NCBI GenBank assembly: GCA_016617785.1 | Contig: JADILM010000007.1 | Location: forward strand, 1-64,000 | Source: Sporobolomyces roseus | Lineage: Eukaryota; Basidiomycota; Microbotryomycetes; Sporidiobolales; Sporidiobolaceae | Length of the DNA: 64,000 nucleotides | Direction of reading: 5' to 3' | Shown: one piece after another, positions 1 through 11,249 of the stretch | How the letters are laid out: every line of letters begins with the position of its first letter | Position numbering within the stretch: the stretch's first letter is position 1 | The notes under the pieces: model-generated | What the model was told of the DNA's origin: nothing | What the model saw: only the letters and a program-made list of their open reading frames with translations | Databases searched by the model: none | Translations under genes and position numbers: made by a program

Positions 1-473
1 ATCGTTCCGATCGCTCCAGATAGCGTAGAGAGCAAGATTGAGACTGACTTTCTCCACCTCTCATCAAACAATCAACTAATTCTCCTTCCCTCCCCTCCTG
101 CTAATCCATCCTACGCATCCAAAAGCATCTCTCAGCAGCTATGAGCCTATCGAGCTCACTCCTGAGCGACTAGATGCTGTTGTTGGAGAGTGAGATGGTA
201 GGAAAGAGTTTGAAGAGATGAAGTGGAGTTGAGTGACTTGTAGCTGCTGTGAGATCACGAGACTTGTCTGTGATTGATCTTGAGGTGCTGCCAGAGCTAA
301 TGAACGGAACAGAAGTAGGGAAAGAGGGGAAGAAGCGACTTGCTCGTTTCTCTCTCTCTCGTCTCTTTCAAAATCTCGCAACTTCAACGGGTCAGCTCTC
401 GTTCGTTTCTACCTCTTTCGCGTTCTCTCTTGGCCAGTAGTAGTATGTGATGTGGTATGCCGTCGACTAGTCC
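1..473. repeat. Direct repeat, copy 1 (truncated by window start)
   Basis: This stretch recurs in the same orientation at about 2419-2893. The first ~290 bp differ at only a few positions. The last ~180 bp are much more diverged, with small indels, and similarity ends near the shared GTGGTATGCCGTC. The copy begins at the first base of the window, so its true left edge is unseen. It could be a long terminal repeat of a non-autonomous element or one unit of a segmental duplication; no terminal TG..CA pair or target-site duplication could be established. Confidence 0.8.
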
Positions 474-2418
474 GTCTGTTGTCTGTAAAGGTACACCTCT
501 CTCCTTTGAGCGCACTCGTTTTTCGCAACTTTTTCGCATTTTCGTCACTTTTCGTCTCAACGATAACCTCCTACATCGATATAAAGCGCACTTTAGTAGT
601 CAAACTCTTCAAGGCGGTCACGATGGTACAAAGATGACTCGAAGATTCCCAAGAAACAAGGTTCGCGTTTGAGATTTCGCAACAAACGAGATCTTGCGAC
701 GACTGACTTTTTCACTCGCAGCTACTCGAGAGACAGTCTGTCTCGCTCAACTTGACAAGCTCTTTCCAACGGCACTAGTCTCGCCCGCTCTCTGTTTGAG
801 CGTTCTACTGTAGAAACCGGTTTCCGACTCTCGCAACTCGCAACTTTTCTTCACTCTCACTGACCCACTCTCGCTTTCAAAGATGCTAACCCTTTTCACT
901 CTAGAGAAAGTGGCACAACTAGAGAGCTACCTTTGACCAGTTGAAAGACAGCGTTCCCATTCTCTCTTTGACCGCTTTCTCTCTTCTCCTACTTCCTCTA
1001 TCCTTTCCTTTCACTATTGGCTTCACTCCCTTCTCTGACTGCAAACTCTACTTGCACACTCCACAGAACTGAAACTCTCATCCTCTGTTTTCTAGAGCTA
1101 GTTGGTGGGAGCTTCAGAAATGAACTTTTTCGCATTTTCAGCTGTTTTCTCTACCTCTACCTCTCTCGACCCTCTTTTGCTATCCCTCTAACTTGCTCCG
1201 CTCTCTCTACCTCCTTCCTGACTCACTCTCACTTTTCCAGCTGTCTCTCGCTCTTGACTTGAGCTGATTCTGAGCAACTTCTTCTCTGCTTGATTCCATC
1301 TTTCCCACTCCTTCTATCTCTCTCCTTTCACTTTCTCCCCATCCTAGAGACCGTTCCACTCAAACACATCACACCCACACACTGTCTCCTCCGACTTATG
1401 CACTTTTAAACGATTTCAGAAACTTCCTCCTACCCAACTCATTCTACTACCATTCAACTCCTCTTGTTCCCCTGATCCCAAATTTAGCGATGCCAAAGCG
1501 GTAGAGAGAGTCGATGAGGAGATAGCGGAAGGGATTCAGGCTGATTTGAGGGGATGAGGTTGAGATTTTGTGTCGGAGAAGATACCAAAATTCCCCTACT
1601 ATTCCCTTCTCTCTCGCTTTGAACCGCTCTCAATGGGTGTGGCGTCGACGATAGGATATGAAGAGTCGGAATCCGGAAGAAGGGAACTGTAGCTCGAGAT
1701 TTGAGGGAATTGGTGAGAGGAAATTTGGTGTAGTTTGGGAAGAGATGGAGAGATGAAGAGCTGTGCTGAGTTGCTGAAGACCGGCGAGAGTGTGTAGAGA
1801 GAGGATACAAGCTGAAGGGATCGAGCAGGAAGGGAGAGAAGCGGTTTTGATGAATTCAAATTGATTTTTTGATCTTGATGAATCTGCTGAAATTTTGCAC
1901 TTGCTCTTGCCTCTCTCCCCTCTAGGTGGCTGAACCTGTGCTGAGAGTACCTTCTGAGTGTGTTGAGTTGGTTGAGGGGAAAGAAGAGGGAGATGAGTTG
2001 ATAGGAGGGAAGTTTTGGGGAGATTGGTGCGGAAAAGGAAACTGAATCGGCGATAGTTGAGCGGTAGATGTAGGTTGAGAGGGACGAGATTGAGCGGAGG
2101 AAGCGTAGAGAAGACTCTGCTACTATTGACATCCGAGAAGAGGCGAGATTAGCTTGTTCAGACATCCATCAGAGGCATTTTGAGCGAGAGGGGGGAAACT
2201 CACCTCGATTTCTCCATCACTTCCACTTGAACCAAGCTAGCACTCTTACTTTACGATTGTCCATTCCATTCTCGATATCCCAAACGGTCCCAAGCAGCAG
2301 AAATGAGCGAGTTTGCGGGAGAGAGTTTGACGAGGTAAACGAGATTTCAACTGTAAACAAGCGAATTTGGGTCAGCTACCACTCTAGTAGCCTTTTATAC
2401 CACCTCACATCCCTCCTA
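474..2418. other. Spacer between direct repeats, no convincing gene
   Basis: About 1.9 kb of CT-rich sequence rich in short CTCGCAACT-like motifs. The longest open frame is on the minus strand at 1599-2165 (188 codons). It is dominated by Ser, Leu and Ile, shows no domain I recognise, and overlaps a second open minus frame. No reverse transcriptase, integrase or transposase motif is visible. If the flanking repeats are LTRs, this would be the body of a non-coding element. Confidence 0.4.
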
Positions 2419-2893
2419 GATCGTTCCGATCGCTCCAGATAGCGTAGAGAGCAAGATTGAGACTGACTTTCTCCACCTCTCATCAAACAATGAACTAATT
2501 CTCCTTCCCTCCCCTCCTGCTAAACCATCCTACGCATCCAAAAGCATCTCTCAGCAGCTATGAACCTATCGAGCTCACTCCTGAGCGACTAGATGCTGTT
2601 GTTGGAGAGTGAGATGGTGGGAAAGAGTTTGAAGAGATGAAGTGGAGTTGAGTGACTTGTAGCTGCTGTGAGATCATGAGACTTGTCTGTGATTGATCTT
2701 AGGGTGCTGCCCGAGCTAATGAGCGGAATAGAAGTTGGGAAAGAGTGAAAGAAGCGACTTCATTGTTGGCGAGTTTTCTCTCTCGCCCAGAAATCTCGCA
2801 ACTACAACGGGTCGTCTCTCCTTCGTTTCTACCTCTTTCTTTGTTCTCTCTTGGCCAGTAGCAGTATGTGGTGTGGTATGCCGTCAATTAGTC
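2419..2893. repeat. Direct repeat, copy 2
   Basis: Second copy of the repeat seen at 1-473, same orientation. Here the left edge is visible: similarity starts at or just before ATCGTTCCGATCGCTCC. The copy ends about 90 bp downstream of the stop codon of the minus-strand gene at 2985-3960, so it forms that gene's 3' flank. Confidence 0.8.
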
Positions 2894-2984
2894 CAAGTAA
2901 GTCCGCAAAACAGCAACCAAACAGGGCTTGCAACAGAATCTAAACAGAATCGCTTACTTCGAAGTGCTCATGAAGTGAATGAGT

Positions 2985-3960
2985 CTACTGCCTCCACCTC
3001 CTCTGCTTTGCATCTCTCGTATCTTGTTTCGTTGTAGCGCTGTCCCAAACTTCTCTTGGTCTCTGCTCCAGGACTCCTTCATTGACTGAGTACAAGTGGT
3101 GATTTGAAAGAGACTCGTAAAGAGGCTGACCGCGGTGAGGTAAGGAAAGGCGGTTAGGAGAGGAGGGGGTGGGGGAAGAGATTGCTTGAGGCTGTGTTCC
3201 AGAAGGTGAGCGTGAGGTGGGAAAGTCGACAACAGCATTCCTTCTTTGGCGTGAATTTGTAGCTAGAGCTGCGTAACTATTGGGAATAGGGGAGGGTGTG
3301 TGTTCAATCTCCTGGTCTGAGAGATTCCCACTCTGGTTGTTGCCAGTGCCGACAGGATTTGGCCAAGGGATGAAGCGATAGGGAGCAAGATTAGGTTGTT
3401 GGTTTCGCACAGCGAATTCCCAGTGAGGACGCCACTGCAACAGACCAGGGTGAGCAAAATACCAAGACAGAGATAGAGCGGGAACCATACGTTGACTGGG
3501 AGATCAGCAGCGCGATCAACGGGCAGAGCAGCATCCCAATCTTGCGTCCTGAATTCGGGGTGACCAGCATCTCGAGCGGATTGTGTGATGTTTTGTCTGA
3601 CCCTCTGTACTCGATCAATGAGTTGCGAAAGTCTCCTGTAACGATAGTCGCCCGCATTGAGATCTGACAAAGAGCAGTATGAGCGGACTGTTCAATCGAG
3701 AACTGGAACTGAAACGGGGACACACCTTGTCCAGAAGGGTGATCGGCAGCAAGCTCACGTAGTAGAGCATCACGTACTCGTAGTGCATCGTCGTAGATGA
3801 GAATGAGGATGTGAACTGAAAGGCAGACAGTAAATAAATGAGTGGAGTCGGATTTGGCGACAAGCGAAATAGGCTTACGACGTTGTAGAAGAACAGATGG
3901 AATGCGGCTCTGCTGTGCTGAACTGTTGCCGGAGAGTTCAGCCTGTGTTCTCGCAGACAT
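2985..3960 (-). CDS. Hypothetical protein, four exons
   Basis: I do not recognise the family. The reading frame joins cleanly across three short GT-AG introns: exon 1 begins MSARTQAELSG at 3960, a second exon reads HILILIYDDALRVRDALLRE, a third reads DLNAGDYRYRRLSQLIDRVQ and ends at DLPVN, and the last starts WRPHWEFAVRNQQPNLAPYR. The predicted product is about 265 residues: a helical N-terminal half (possible coiled coil around residues 30-90), a conserved-looking Trp/Pro-rich block, then a Ser/Pro-rich disordered tail ending in basic residues. It is transcribed divergently from the gene at 4337. The direct repeat at 2419-2893 lies just past its stop. Confidence 0.6.
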
Positions 3961-4336
3961 CGTGAAATGCTGGATGAGAGGAACAAGAGAAAAAGAGAAA
4001 GACGATTACACTGCTCTCTTACCTCCCATCCCGGACTTGCCGCGGGGCAGGGAAAAGCTGGATAGTGGGAAATTGAAGAACCACGTGATCAGTAGGTCTC
4101 TTGCCGGAGAAGAAAGGGGGAAAAGCGTCGAACGAATCGGGAAACGAAGCGATTCCAGAGAGAGAGTGTGTTGAGCGGGCTCGAAGCAAAGAGCTGGAGC
4201 GTACAGAAGCAGTCAATCTAGTGTGGAGAAGGAGCCAACGAGGAATTTGAGCGAAGGCAGACAGAGCGTTTGAAACCGATCTATTGACGTCGATCGCAGG
4301 TCAGCCAGCGCTCAAGGGTAATCTCTACACTCCGAC
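3961..4336. promoter_or_regulatory. Divergent intergenic region
   Basis: About 380 bp between two divergently oriented predicted genes, presumably holding both promoters. No clear TATA box or repeated element is visible. Open frames here are short and overlap each other. Confidence 0.35.
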
Positions 4337-4816
4337 ATGGCTACCGTATCCACCCCTATCAATTTAGAGAGCGTAGTAGAAGCGAGAGACTCACTCGAAT
4401 TTCCACGTCCATTAATCGATTCCACTCCGTCTCTAATCGATCTTCTGCTTACTTGAAGCCATCCGTAGTTCATAGAGGATGATATGTTATCCTTTGGGCA
4501 TATCGCTGACCGAATCCAAGGCGTTGTTGAGGGAGAGCGAACATGTTGAGGAAGAATTGAACCTCTGGCTCCAGCTGCTTAAGAGCAGAGTAGTTGCGTT
4601 GAGAGTAGCTTGTACTTTGTGCTGGTCCAGACGGACGTGATCGCGGAGCAGAATTCAGGGAGTGAGAGGAAGCTGGTCAAGAGTGGAAACGAGTTCTTCG
4701 CAACGCTGTATAGTTGGATTATCGCGCTGCTGCAGCTGGCTAGGACGATCCACCATCTATTTTACGATGTTACCCAGTCTAGAGCGCAGAAGAAAGAAGC
4801 GAAATATGTGGATTGA
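4337..4816 (+). CDS. Small helical hypothetical protein
   Basis: Predicted three-exon gene of about 110 residues. Exon 1 reads MATVSTPINLES; a possible intron (GTAGTA..TAG, about 4373-4476) joins it to a frame containing SLTESKALLRESEHVEEELN, and a ~43 nt intron ends just before TDVIAEQNSGSERKLVKSG. The product is mostly helical with heptad-like spacing and a C-terminal FFATLYSWIIALLQLARTIH segment. It may be a subunit of a multi-protein complex, but I cannot name it. Codons favour G or C in third position more than neighbouring genes. An ATG at 4479 is an alternative start that would drop exon 1. Confidence 0.4.
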
Positions 4817-4923
4817 GCAACGATTTCGACGAGAACGAGTCGATTCACAAAGCTCTCTCTCGCTTCTCAATCCATCTCACACCCAGATGAATCGAGCACC
4901 AATGATATGAAGCAGTCAACAAG

Positions 4924-6441
4924 CTACACAGCGATCCCGCAAAGTCCCCTCAATCTCTCTCCAACACTTTTCTTCCCTCTCAAAACTCGCTTCCCATCCT
5001 TCGCACCATTCCTCCTCTTCTCAATCTCCTTTGAGAGCGGATCGATGGCATCTGAAGATAGAGGTGGTCGAATGATTGAGCCGTCGAGCTGGGCGGTATC
5101 GGGAGAGAAAGAGGACGGGGAAGCGAAGGAGTTTGTGTGAATCCCGAGGTTGAGCGGTGGTGGTCTTGCTTTCTCCCTCTTCCTCGCTGCCCTAGTCCTC
5201 GTCGAAGGTGCTCTGATATGAAGTACTTCCTCCTCCTCCTCCTCCTCAGACTCAGTCTCAAACCTATTCCCCTCCTCAAGCAACCCACGAAACTCCTCAA
5301 CTTTCCTCCATTCCTCTTCTTCTCCCTCCATGATCAGGTGGTTCTTGCGTCGACGTTCTTGAGGTACTCCAAAGAGCTGATCGAGTGCATCGGCGTCGAA
5401 TCCTTCGGCGGTTTTGCGGATTGGTCGAAGGTGAGGAGGAGAACGAGGAGGTTTCTTCGACTTCTTGGATTTCGATTTCGACTTTCGAGGGGAGAGAGTA
5501 GAAGATGAGGTACCGAAGGGATGGGAGATGCGGGTACGACGAGGTGAGGTTGTCGGGAGGAGGATAGGAGAAGTTGGATTCTGACTGAAAGCGTCGATGG
5601 GCAGAAGACTGACTCGACGACTGGTTGAGATTGAGGAAGAGGTTGGAGAGCGTAAGGCACGAGGAGATGATCGAGTTGAGTGAGTGCGAGATCGAGGAGA
5701 AGAGGCGATATAGATGACTGATTTCCGACGAGGCGAAGGTGAATGATGGATTTTCGGATTGACTCGTCGAGCTCGCGGGGTTGCGTCAGTCGAAGGAGAA
5801 GGAGAAGATGAAGGGGTGACTGAGAGAATGGGTGTTGTCGGAGGTGAAGATGATCCCTCCAGATTCGTTTCCTCCAAATTCGAGTAAAGCTCCTCCTCCC
5901 AAGAAGATCCCGTATCTTCCTCCCATTCCTTCGACTCCGCACTGATCATCTCATTCAGCATGCTTGAGAAGTCTCCCGCGTGTAATGACGATCCATCATA
6001 AATCACTACCGAATCCCTTTCCTCTCGTTTCTCCCTTTCCGACCTTTCCGAAGTCGAATCCGATGATGAAGCTGTTGAAGTCGAAGGGGAGGGTGTCGAG
6101 TGGGAGTGAGAGATTGAAGAAGCGGATGATGGTGTAGGTGAGAGAGAGGGACCGGATTGAGCCCTTTGAGCGATCAAGATAGCGAGGAATGGATTTTTCG
6201 ACGAGAAGTTTGCTGATGAGCAACCGGGAGAAAGGGCGAGTTCTTTATCGAGATCAAAGGAAGTAGTGGATGCTGGTGAGGTAGGGGAGGTGAGATCGAT
6301 TGGAGGAGCTAGGATTTGAGTGTGAGAGGGAGCTGGAGGTGAAGGCGAAAAGGAGAGAAAGGAAGTTGCTGTTGCTGGAGGAGTGATGGGAGGCTGATCA
6401 GATGAATGGTTGTTGGAAGGTGAAAGAGATAAAAGCGTCAT
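4924..6441 (-). CDS. Ser/Thr/Pro-rich disordered protein
   Basis: One long exon of about 500 residues, unrecognised. It is mainly low-complexity Ser, Thr and Pro, with repeated basic SPRR-like motifs in the middle, two acidic runs (around EEEEEW and EEEEEEEV), a predicted-ordered NPFLAILIAQRAQ patch and a basic C-terminus ending RLRGLCGIAV. The start is set at the Met of MTLLSLSPSNN. The frame stays open upstream across a GTGAGT..GCAG intron (near 6490-6540) into an exon without an in-frame ATG, which I read as 5' UTR. The composition suggests a regulatory or scaffold protein, perhaps phosphorylated, but no function can be assigned. It is convergent with the gene at 4337-4816. Confidence 0.65.
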   Translation of the reverse strand: MTLLSLSPSNNHSSDQPPITPPATATSFLSFSPSPPAPSHTQILAPPIDLTSPTSPASTTSFDLDKELALSPGCSSANFSSKNPFLAILIAQRAQSGPSLSPTPSSASSISHSHSTPSPSTSTASSSDSTSERSEREKREERDSVVIYDGSSLHAGDFSSMLNEMISAESKEWEEDTGSSWEEELYSNLEETNLEGSSSPPTTPILSVTPSSSPSPSTDATPRARRVNPKIHHSPSPRRKSVIYIASSPRSRTHSTRSSPRALRSPTSSSISTSRRVSLLPIDAFSQNPTSPILLPTTSPRRTRISHPFGTSSSTLSPRKSKSKSKKSKKPPRSPPHLRPIRKTAEGFDADALDQLFGVPQERRRKNHLIMEGEEEEWRKVEEFRGLLEEGNRFETESEEEEEEEVLHIRAPSTRTRAARKREKARPPPLNLGIHTNSFASPSSFSPDTAQLDGSIIRPPLSSDAIDPLSKEIEKRRNGAKDGKRVLRGKKSVGERLRGLCGIAV

Positions 6442-6962
6442 TGAACTAGAGGTTTTCGAGGCAAGATTTACTGCACGAAGCGAACAAGTCAAAAATCAGC
6501 TTGCGTATCGCGATGAAGAAGATCTGATTACTCACCTTCTGAGGACCAGCTGTAGCTTATAGAGTGGGATAGATCGGGTGCTTGAGGAGATAGAAGTAGT
6601 CGTCGTGAAGAGGTGGAAAGAAGCGAAGTCGAACCGATGAAGCGAGAAGAAGATGTCGAAACAAACGCGCTTCAATCCTTGTTGTTTCGAGTCGAGACCA
6701 AAGCGAGTTAGCGTGACGTCGCAAAGAAAGGAATTGAGAAACGAGAGAAGAAAGGAATCCGAGAAGTTTGAGCGCGAGAACAAGGGAACAAAGGGAATTG
6801 ACCGTGACTGAATTCAAACGGTGAGCCTTGTTGTTTGAGTGAGATTGATACTTAATTTACTGATGATGTACTACGACAAGGCGGAAAATACGAGGTGAAA
6901 ACTTGAAGATGTTGCGAAAGAGAGAGTTTCGAAAGTGTCGAAGTTGGGAAATGATTCGTTTG
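6442..6962. other. Intergenic / 5' UTR region
   Basis: Upstream region of the Ser-rich gene, containing its likely non-coding first exon and intron, followed by the 3' flank of the dehydrogenase gene. No separate gene seen. Confidence 0.4.
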
Positions 6963-8234
6963 CTACATCTTTGCCATTCGTCCTCCTCCATCGATTCGAA
7001 TAGCTATCACATATTACATATCTCAATCCATCAGCTCAAGTTCAATCGACGAAACTTTCCCTTCGAATGAAAACACGAAACTTTCGAAAAGAGCGGAAAA
7101 ACTCACTAGTTCCGTTGAGGTAACCATTCTCGATGACGCTCTTTGCGAGGTGAGCAAACTCTTGAGGTACACCGAAACGAGGAGGGAAGAGCGTTGTTGC
7201 GAGGAGTGAGTTGCGAGTTCTGTTCGATGATCGAATGCGAACGAAATGAGGTCAGTTTCGTTTCCTTCGGGAGATCGTGAGCGACCGAGAATGCGAGAGA
7301 GTAGAATGAGAGACGAGTGGAAGTCAAGGGGAGAGAAGGAAGGAAGGGGAGAGTGGAACGCACTTGTCCGAAGTATTCTTTCCCATATTCGTCGCGAACA
7401 AACTTGGAGCCAAACAGACCACTCTGATACCTGTACGAGCGGTTACCACATCTACGAGTCAGTCAATGTCGACAAGTTGTAGATGAAGAATTCTGAACGT
7501 ACCGTATCTTGCCAAATCTCTCGACATGGGTAAAACCAAACCTTCGACGGCAGCTTTTGACGAAGCATAAGCCAGTTGACCCATCTGCACATTGGTGACT
7601 ACACCTCAGCTCCAGCTCAACATCGATGAGAGAAATTACAAACGTACCTGCCCCTCGGTAGCTGAAACTGAACTTGTCAAAATGATCACCCCTCGATCTC
7701 CTCCCTCCTCGACCGCGTTCTCAGGTTTACTCAAATCCTTCTTATCCTTCTCGGCGTTCTGCTTCGCAATCTCACTAGCGACATGACTAGCGATCAAGAA
7801 TGAACCGTCCAAGTTGATTCGGTGAACTTCTTTGAAAGTTTCGAGGTTGAACGGTTCAAGATCCCTATCTATCGTCTGAATTCGCGCTTTCTCGTCAGCT
7901 ACGTCGTCGGGAGGAGAGTAAGAGAGGAATAAGAGTGTACTTTACCAGCCATTCCTACACCTCCAGCATGAACAACTCCACCCCAATTCAATCCCTCCTC
8001 TTTGACCCAACTTCTAACTCCCTCGAACGCTTTCTCAACACTCTCGAAATCTCCTACATCACATTCCCAAAACCTACTCTTTCCTCCCAACTCTTTCTGT
8101 AGGGATTGACCGGAAGAAACGTTCAAATCGAAGAGGGCGACATAGGCTCCTAGTGAATGAAGGAGTTGAGAAGTTGCTAGACCGAGACCGCTTGAGCAGC
8201 CAGTGACGACGTATAAGTGATTCGAGATCTTCAT
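6963..8234 (-). CDS. HSD17B10-like short-chain dehydrogenase
   Basis: NAD-dependent short-chain dehydrogenase/reductase resembling 3-hydroxyacyl-CoA dehydrogenase type 2 (HSD17B10), which acts in mitochondrial branched-chain and fatty-acid oxidation. Seen directly: the Rossmann motif VTGCSSGLGLATS near the N-terminus, catalytic Ser in ILTSSVSATEGQ, the Tyr/Lys pair in AYASSKAAVEG, the PG-equivalent loop VCLAPSLFATNMG, and the family's C-terminal block FPPRFGVPQEFAHLAKSVIE followed by NGTTIRIDGGGRMAKM. Six exons join in phase. The last is short and encodes only the final residues after a GTGAGT..ATAG intron. The start at MKISNHLYVVTG leaves no obvious mitochondrial presequence, so location is uncertain. 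An Asn/Lys/Glu-rich insertion of about 20 residues lies before the catalytic Ser. Confidence 0.88.
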
Positions 8235-8500
8235 TCTTGTAGCAGGGAATGAGGGGAAAGGAAGGAGAGAGAGTGAAAGGGAAAGCGAGAGGAGAAGGAG
8301 TCGGTTATGCCGGCTAATTGAAGAGAGCTTGAAGGCGTCGTTTAGCGCATCTTGTAAGCATCCCAAGCAGCTCTAGTAAGCAGTCTAGCTTGACCGGTAA
8401 CGATCAGAGTGGAGAAAGAGAAGTTGCAAACTTTTTCTCTTCTTCGAAGTCCCCTTTTCAACTCGCTCATCCCAACTCGACCTTAACATCAATCTGAACT

Positions 8501-10128
8501 ATGCCAGCAGCCCTATCAAACTATTCTCTACCATCGGGAGTGACTATCACCTCTGCTCAATCCTCAACCTCGACTTCTCCTTCAAATGAAGAATTAACTC
8601 AACACTACATCCTATCCCTCCGTTTGATCGATGCTATCTTAGAAGGGAACCAACAAACACTAGTAGACAAGCTGGTATTGGAAGAGAAAGTGGATTGTTG
8701 GATTCAAGATGAATTGCAAGGTTGGACTTCACTTCATGCTGCAGCTTGTACGTCTCACAAGACTCTCCCTTACTCTCTCGACTATAGCGATTGATCAGTA
8801 CGACGGTTCTCTTGATGTACAGATGTGGGAGATGTCAAATTACTCAAGTTTTTGTTGAGGAAAGGAAACGCAGTTTGGAATTTAGTCGACGCTCTCGGTT
8901 GCGTGCGTCGCTTCTCTTCCTTTCTATCAATAGCGACGTTGTGCTGATGGAAGGATCGAGAAGATGCAGTCAGCGGGAGATATCGCTTACTCGATGAATA
9001 ACACGAAAGCATACAAATTCTTGATGCAAGAAGGGATTCGAGCAGAGATGTTACGAGCCGTAATGGAGGACGCTGCACACCTCGAGAACGACAACGGCGA
9101 TGACACGATCGAGGATGAAGAAGAAGCGTCGAAAGAACCCGGAGAGGAGGAGGAGGAGGAGGATTCGAAAATGATCGAAGAACCAAATCAGAAACCTTCA
9201 ACCGCATCTTCTCTTTCTCACTACCTCTCTCAGCCTCTCACTTACGTCAAAGACTCGTCAGGACAAGACGTATGCCTCGATTCAGAAGGGAACGGAGTCA
9301 TGATGGGATGGGAGAGGGAGATTATGAGAGAAACTGTCGAGAAAATGTTTGGACAAGGTTGGGGGGATCGGAAGGGGAAGAAGCGCGAGGTGTTGGTGAA
9401 GGAAGAAGAGGGAGAGAGAACGAGTTTGACAGTCGCGAACGTAGGGTTCGGGTTGGGAATCGTGAGTTCCTTCGCATTTCTTTTCGAACGAAATCGATGA
9501 GACTAACAAACCCGAATGTAGATCGACGAATACTTCCAAGACTACTCACCAACGACACATCTCATTATCGAACCTCATCCAGATGTCCTCAAATTTGCAG
9601 AAGAGAAAGGTTGGATGTCGAAACCTGGAGTTAGATTCTATCGAGGAACCTGGCAAGAATGGATCAAAGATCTAGAATCAGGTAAAGAAGAATGGTTAGA
9701 GTTTGATGGGATCTATTTCGGTAAGTTCATTCTGCTCTCTCATCTTTCGAAAAGCGAGTAACTCGTCTCTCTCGTGAATAGATACCTACTCTGAACACTA
9801 CATCGATCTTCGTTCTTTCCTCTCTCAAACACCGAACCTCCTATCCTCTTCAAATCCTCTCGCATGCGTCTCGTTCTTCCATGGTCTCGGAGCGACTTCT
9901 CGTTCGTTCTACGATATCTACACCGAAGTTTCGTCACTTCACCTCCTCGAATTTGGACTCAAGACTGAATGGAGTGAAGTCGAAGTACTCGGACAAGAAG
10001 GGGATGCGTGGGAGAGTACGAGTTATCGAGGAGAAACAGAGGGAGGCAAGGGAGAGAGGAAGAAGTATTGGGAGTGGGAGAAAGCGGTTGGAAAGTATAG
10101 GTTACCGGTTTGTAGGTTGGATTACTGA
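8501..10128 (+). CDS. RMT2: Protein arginine N-methyltransferase 2 (delta-N type)
   Basis: Fungal RMT2 methylates the delta nitrogen of arginine, classically on ribosomal protein L12. The N-terminal part carries ankyrin-like repeats: LQGWTSLHAAA, then VGDVKLLKFLLRKGNAVWN, then SAGDIAYSMNNTKAY. An acidic linker follows (EDEEEASKEPGEEEEEED). The methyltransferase core shows the SAM-binding VANVGFGLGIIDEYF, then HLIIEPHPDVLKFAEEKGW and the acidic DGIYFDTYSEHY. Introns are short: GTACGT..ACAG after HAAA, GTGCGT..GCAG after DALGC, one inside GLGI, and one after IYF. The protein ends at LPVCRLDY, about the family length. It is divergent from the dehydrogenase gene, with ATGs about 270 bp apart. A second arginine methyltransferase gene (PRMT1) lies 10 kb away. 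Confidence 0.93.
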
Positions 10129-10711
10129 GGAAAGGTAAAGTGACATGAGATGGCGTATCGGCCTTAGCTGAGAGAGTAGCAGCCGAGGAAATCAAAGACG
10201 AGTAAGGAGAGGATTTCTGAATCTCGTTTCGTTTCTTTCGTAAGTTTCATGTTTCTCCGTTTCGGTTCGAATATCAGCGCAAACGACTAATGTCTCCTTA
10301 CTGCTCACAGTGCTTGAGCTATGTGTAGTCTGTTTCTTCGGCTTCGCTTGATTCTTCATCGGCTCTGCGTCCGAAACTCGACAATCGGATCGTTTCTCTC
10401 GACTCGCTTTTCTCGACTCGCTTTCTTCAACCTCTCCTCAAGCTCAGGCTACTCGACTACTTCCGTGCTCAGTGTTCAACCAGCCGATTCGAGCTCGAAT
10501 TTGCTCGTCGACGTTGAGAAATTCGTTTCAAGACTTCTCGTACGGCTAGAGACGCTCGATCTCAATCGAACGCTCGACTCTTCGACATTTCCAACCCGCG
10601 TGATCCAGTACCGCGGAAACTCCGAAGAGCAGAGTTGCTCTCGCTTCAATTCTCTTTCTCTTTCTCTCTCTCCCTCTCTCTCATCTTTCCTCCCTCTTCG
10701 CAATCTCCATC
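10129..10711. other. Intergenic, CT-rich promoter region
   Basis: Between RMT2 and the next gene. It ends in a long CT-rich tract (about 10651-10700) just before the ATG, as expected of a fungal promoter or 5' UTR. Nothing else is recognisable. Confidence 0.4.
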
Positions 10712-11249
10712 ATGGATCGTGAGCACATTCACTTCTCACAGTTGACAAGACAATGACTCATACTCTCATTTAGCTACTCGTTCGGGGGCAGCTCGTGCGT
10801 GCTTCTTTAACCGTTCTCGACGCTTTCGCTCACTATTCCTCCTTATCCCCACAGTTGAAACCGCCTGGACTCATCTGCTGAACCAGTTCCGTCATCGTAA
10901 TGGTGCTCTCCATCGCCTGCTCGCGTATGACGTGATGACGCAAGGTAACCGTTTTTCCTCCTCGCTTTTTCCCGCAAAGAGTTTTGCTGAAGCTGTTATT
11001 GTCTGCAGGTATCAACAACGATCCTGAATACGCGAATCTCATCCAGTATATCGAGGATATTGAGCTTGCACGTGACGCGGTGCTTCGACTCAGCAGAACG
11101 AGACTTGACGCATACCCGGAGCTACTCGCACGTTATGTACCTCCTAGAGCAGTATGTCTCGCCTTCTCTTACTCGTCTCAAGCGCTGCTGACAGCGCTAT
11201 CAATCTTACTTTCCAGGGTTACGAACACTTGAGGAGAGCGATTCGATAA
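10712..11249 (+). CDS. Small helical protein, tandem paralog A, interrupted by TAA
   Basis: Five-exon gene giving MDPTRSGAALETAWTHLLNQ, then FRHRNGALHRLLAYDVMTQ, GINNDPEYANLIQYIEDIE, and ending GYEHLRRAIR at TAA 11247-11249. The first coding exon is 7 nt and the second 21 nt. Homology to the next gene (11927-12697) is clear: the same intron phases, PT at the exon start, (Q)GINN against GQINN, and HLRRAIR in both. After the TAA the same frame stays open to TGA at 11562-11564. It encodes a match to the paralog's downstream block (DSFVSAAYFPAVPP against ESFVEAAYAPSPVPP), then a Pro/Thr-rich tail. This is either a truncated (nonsense) allele, a readthrough gene, or a base error. The family is unknown. 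Confidence 0.6.

Noticed and set aside
1599..2165. 188-codon minus-strand open frame between direct repeats
   Set aside because: Low-complexity composition, a competing open frame over the same bases and no recognisable domain; not called as a gene.
1..2893. LTR retrotransposon
   Set aside because: No protease, reverse transcriptase, RNase H or integrase motif, and no TG..CA ends or target-site duplication could be shown.
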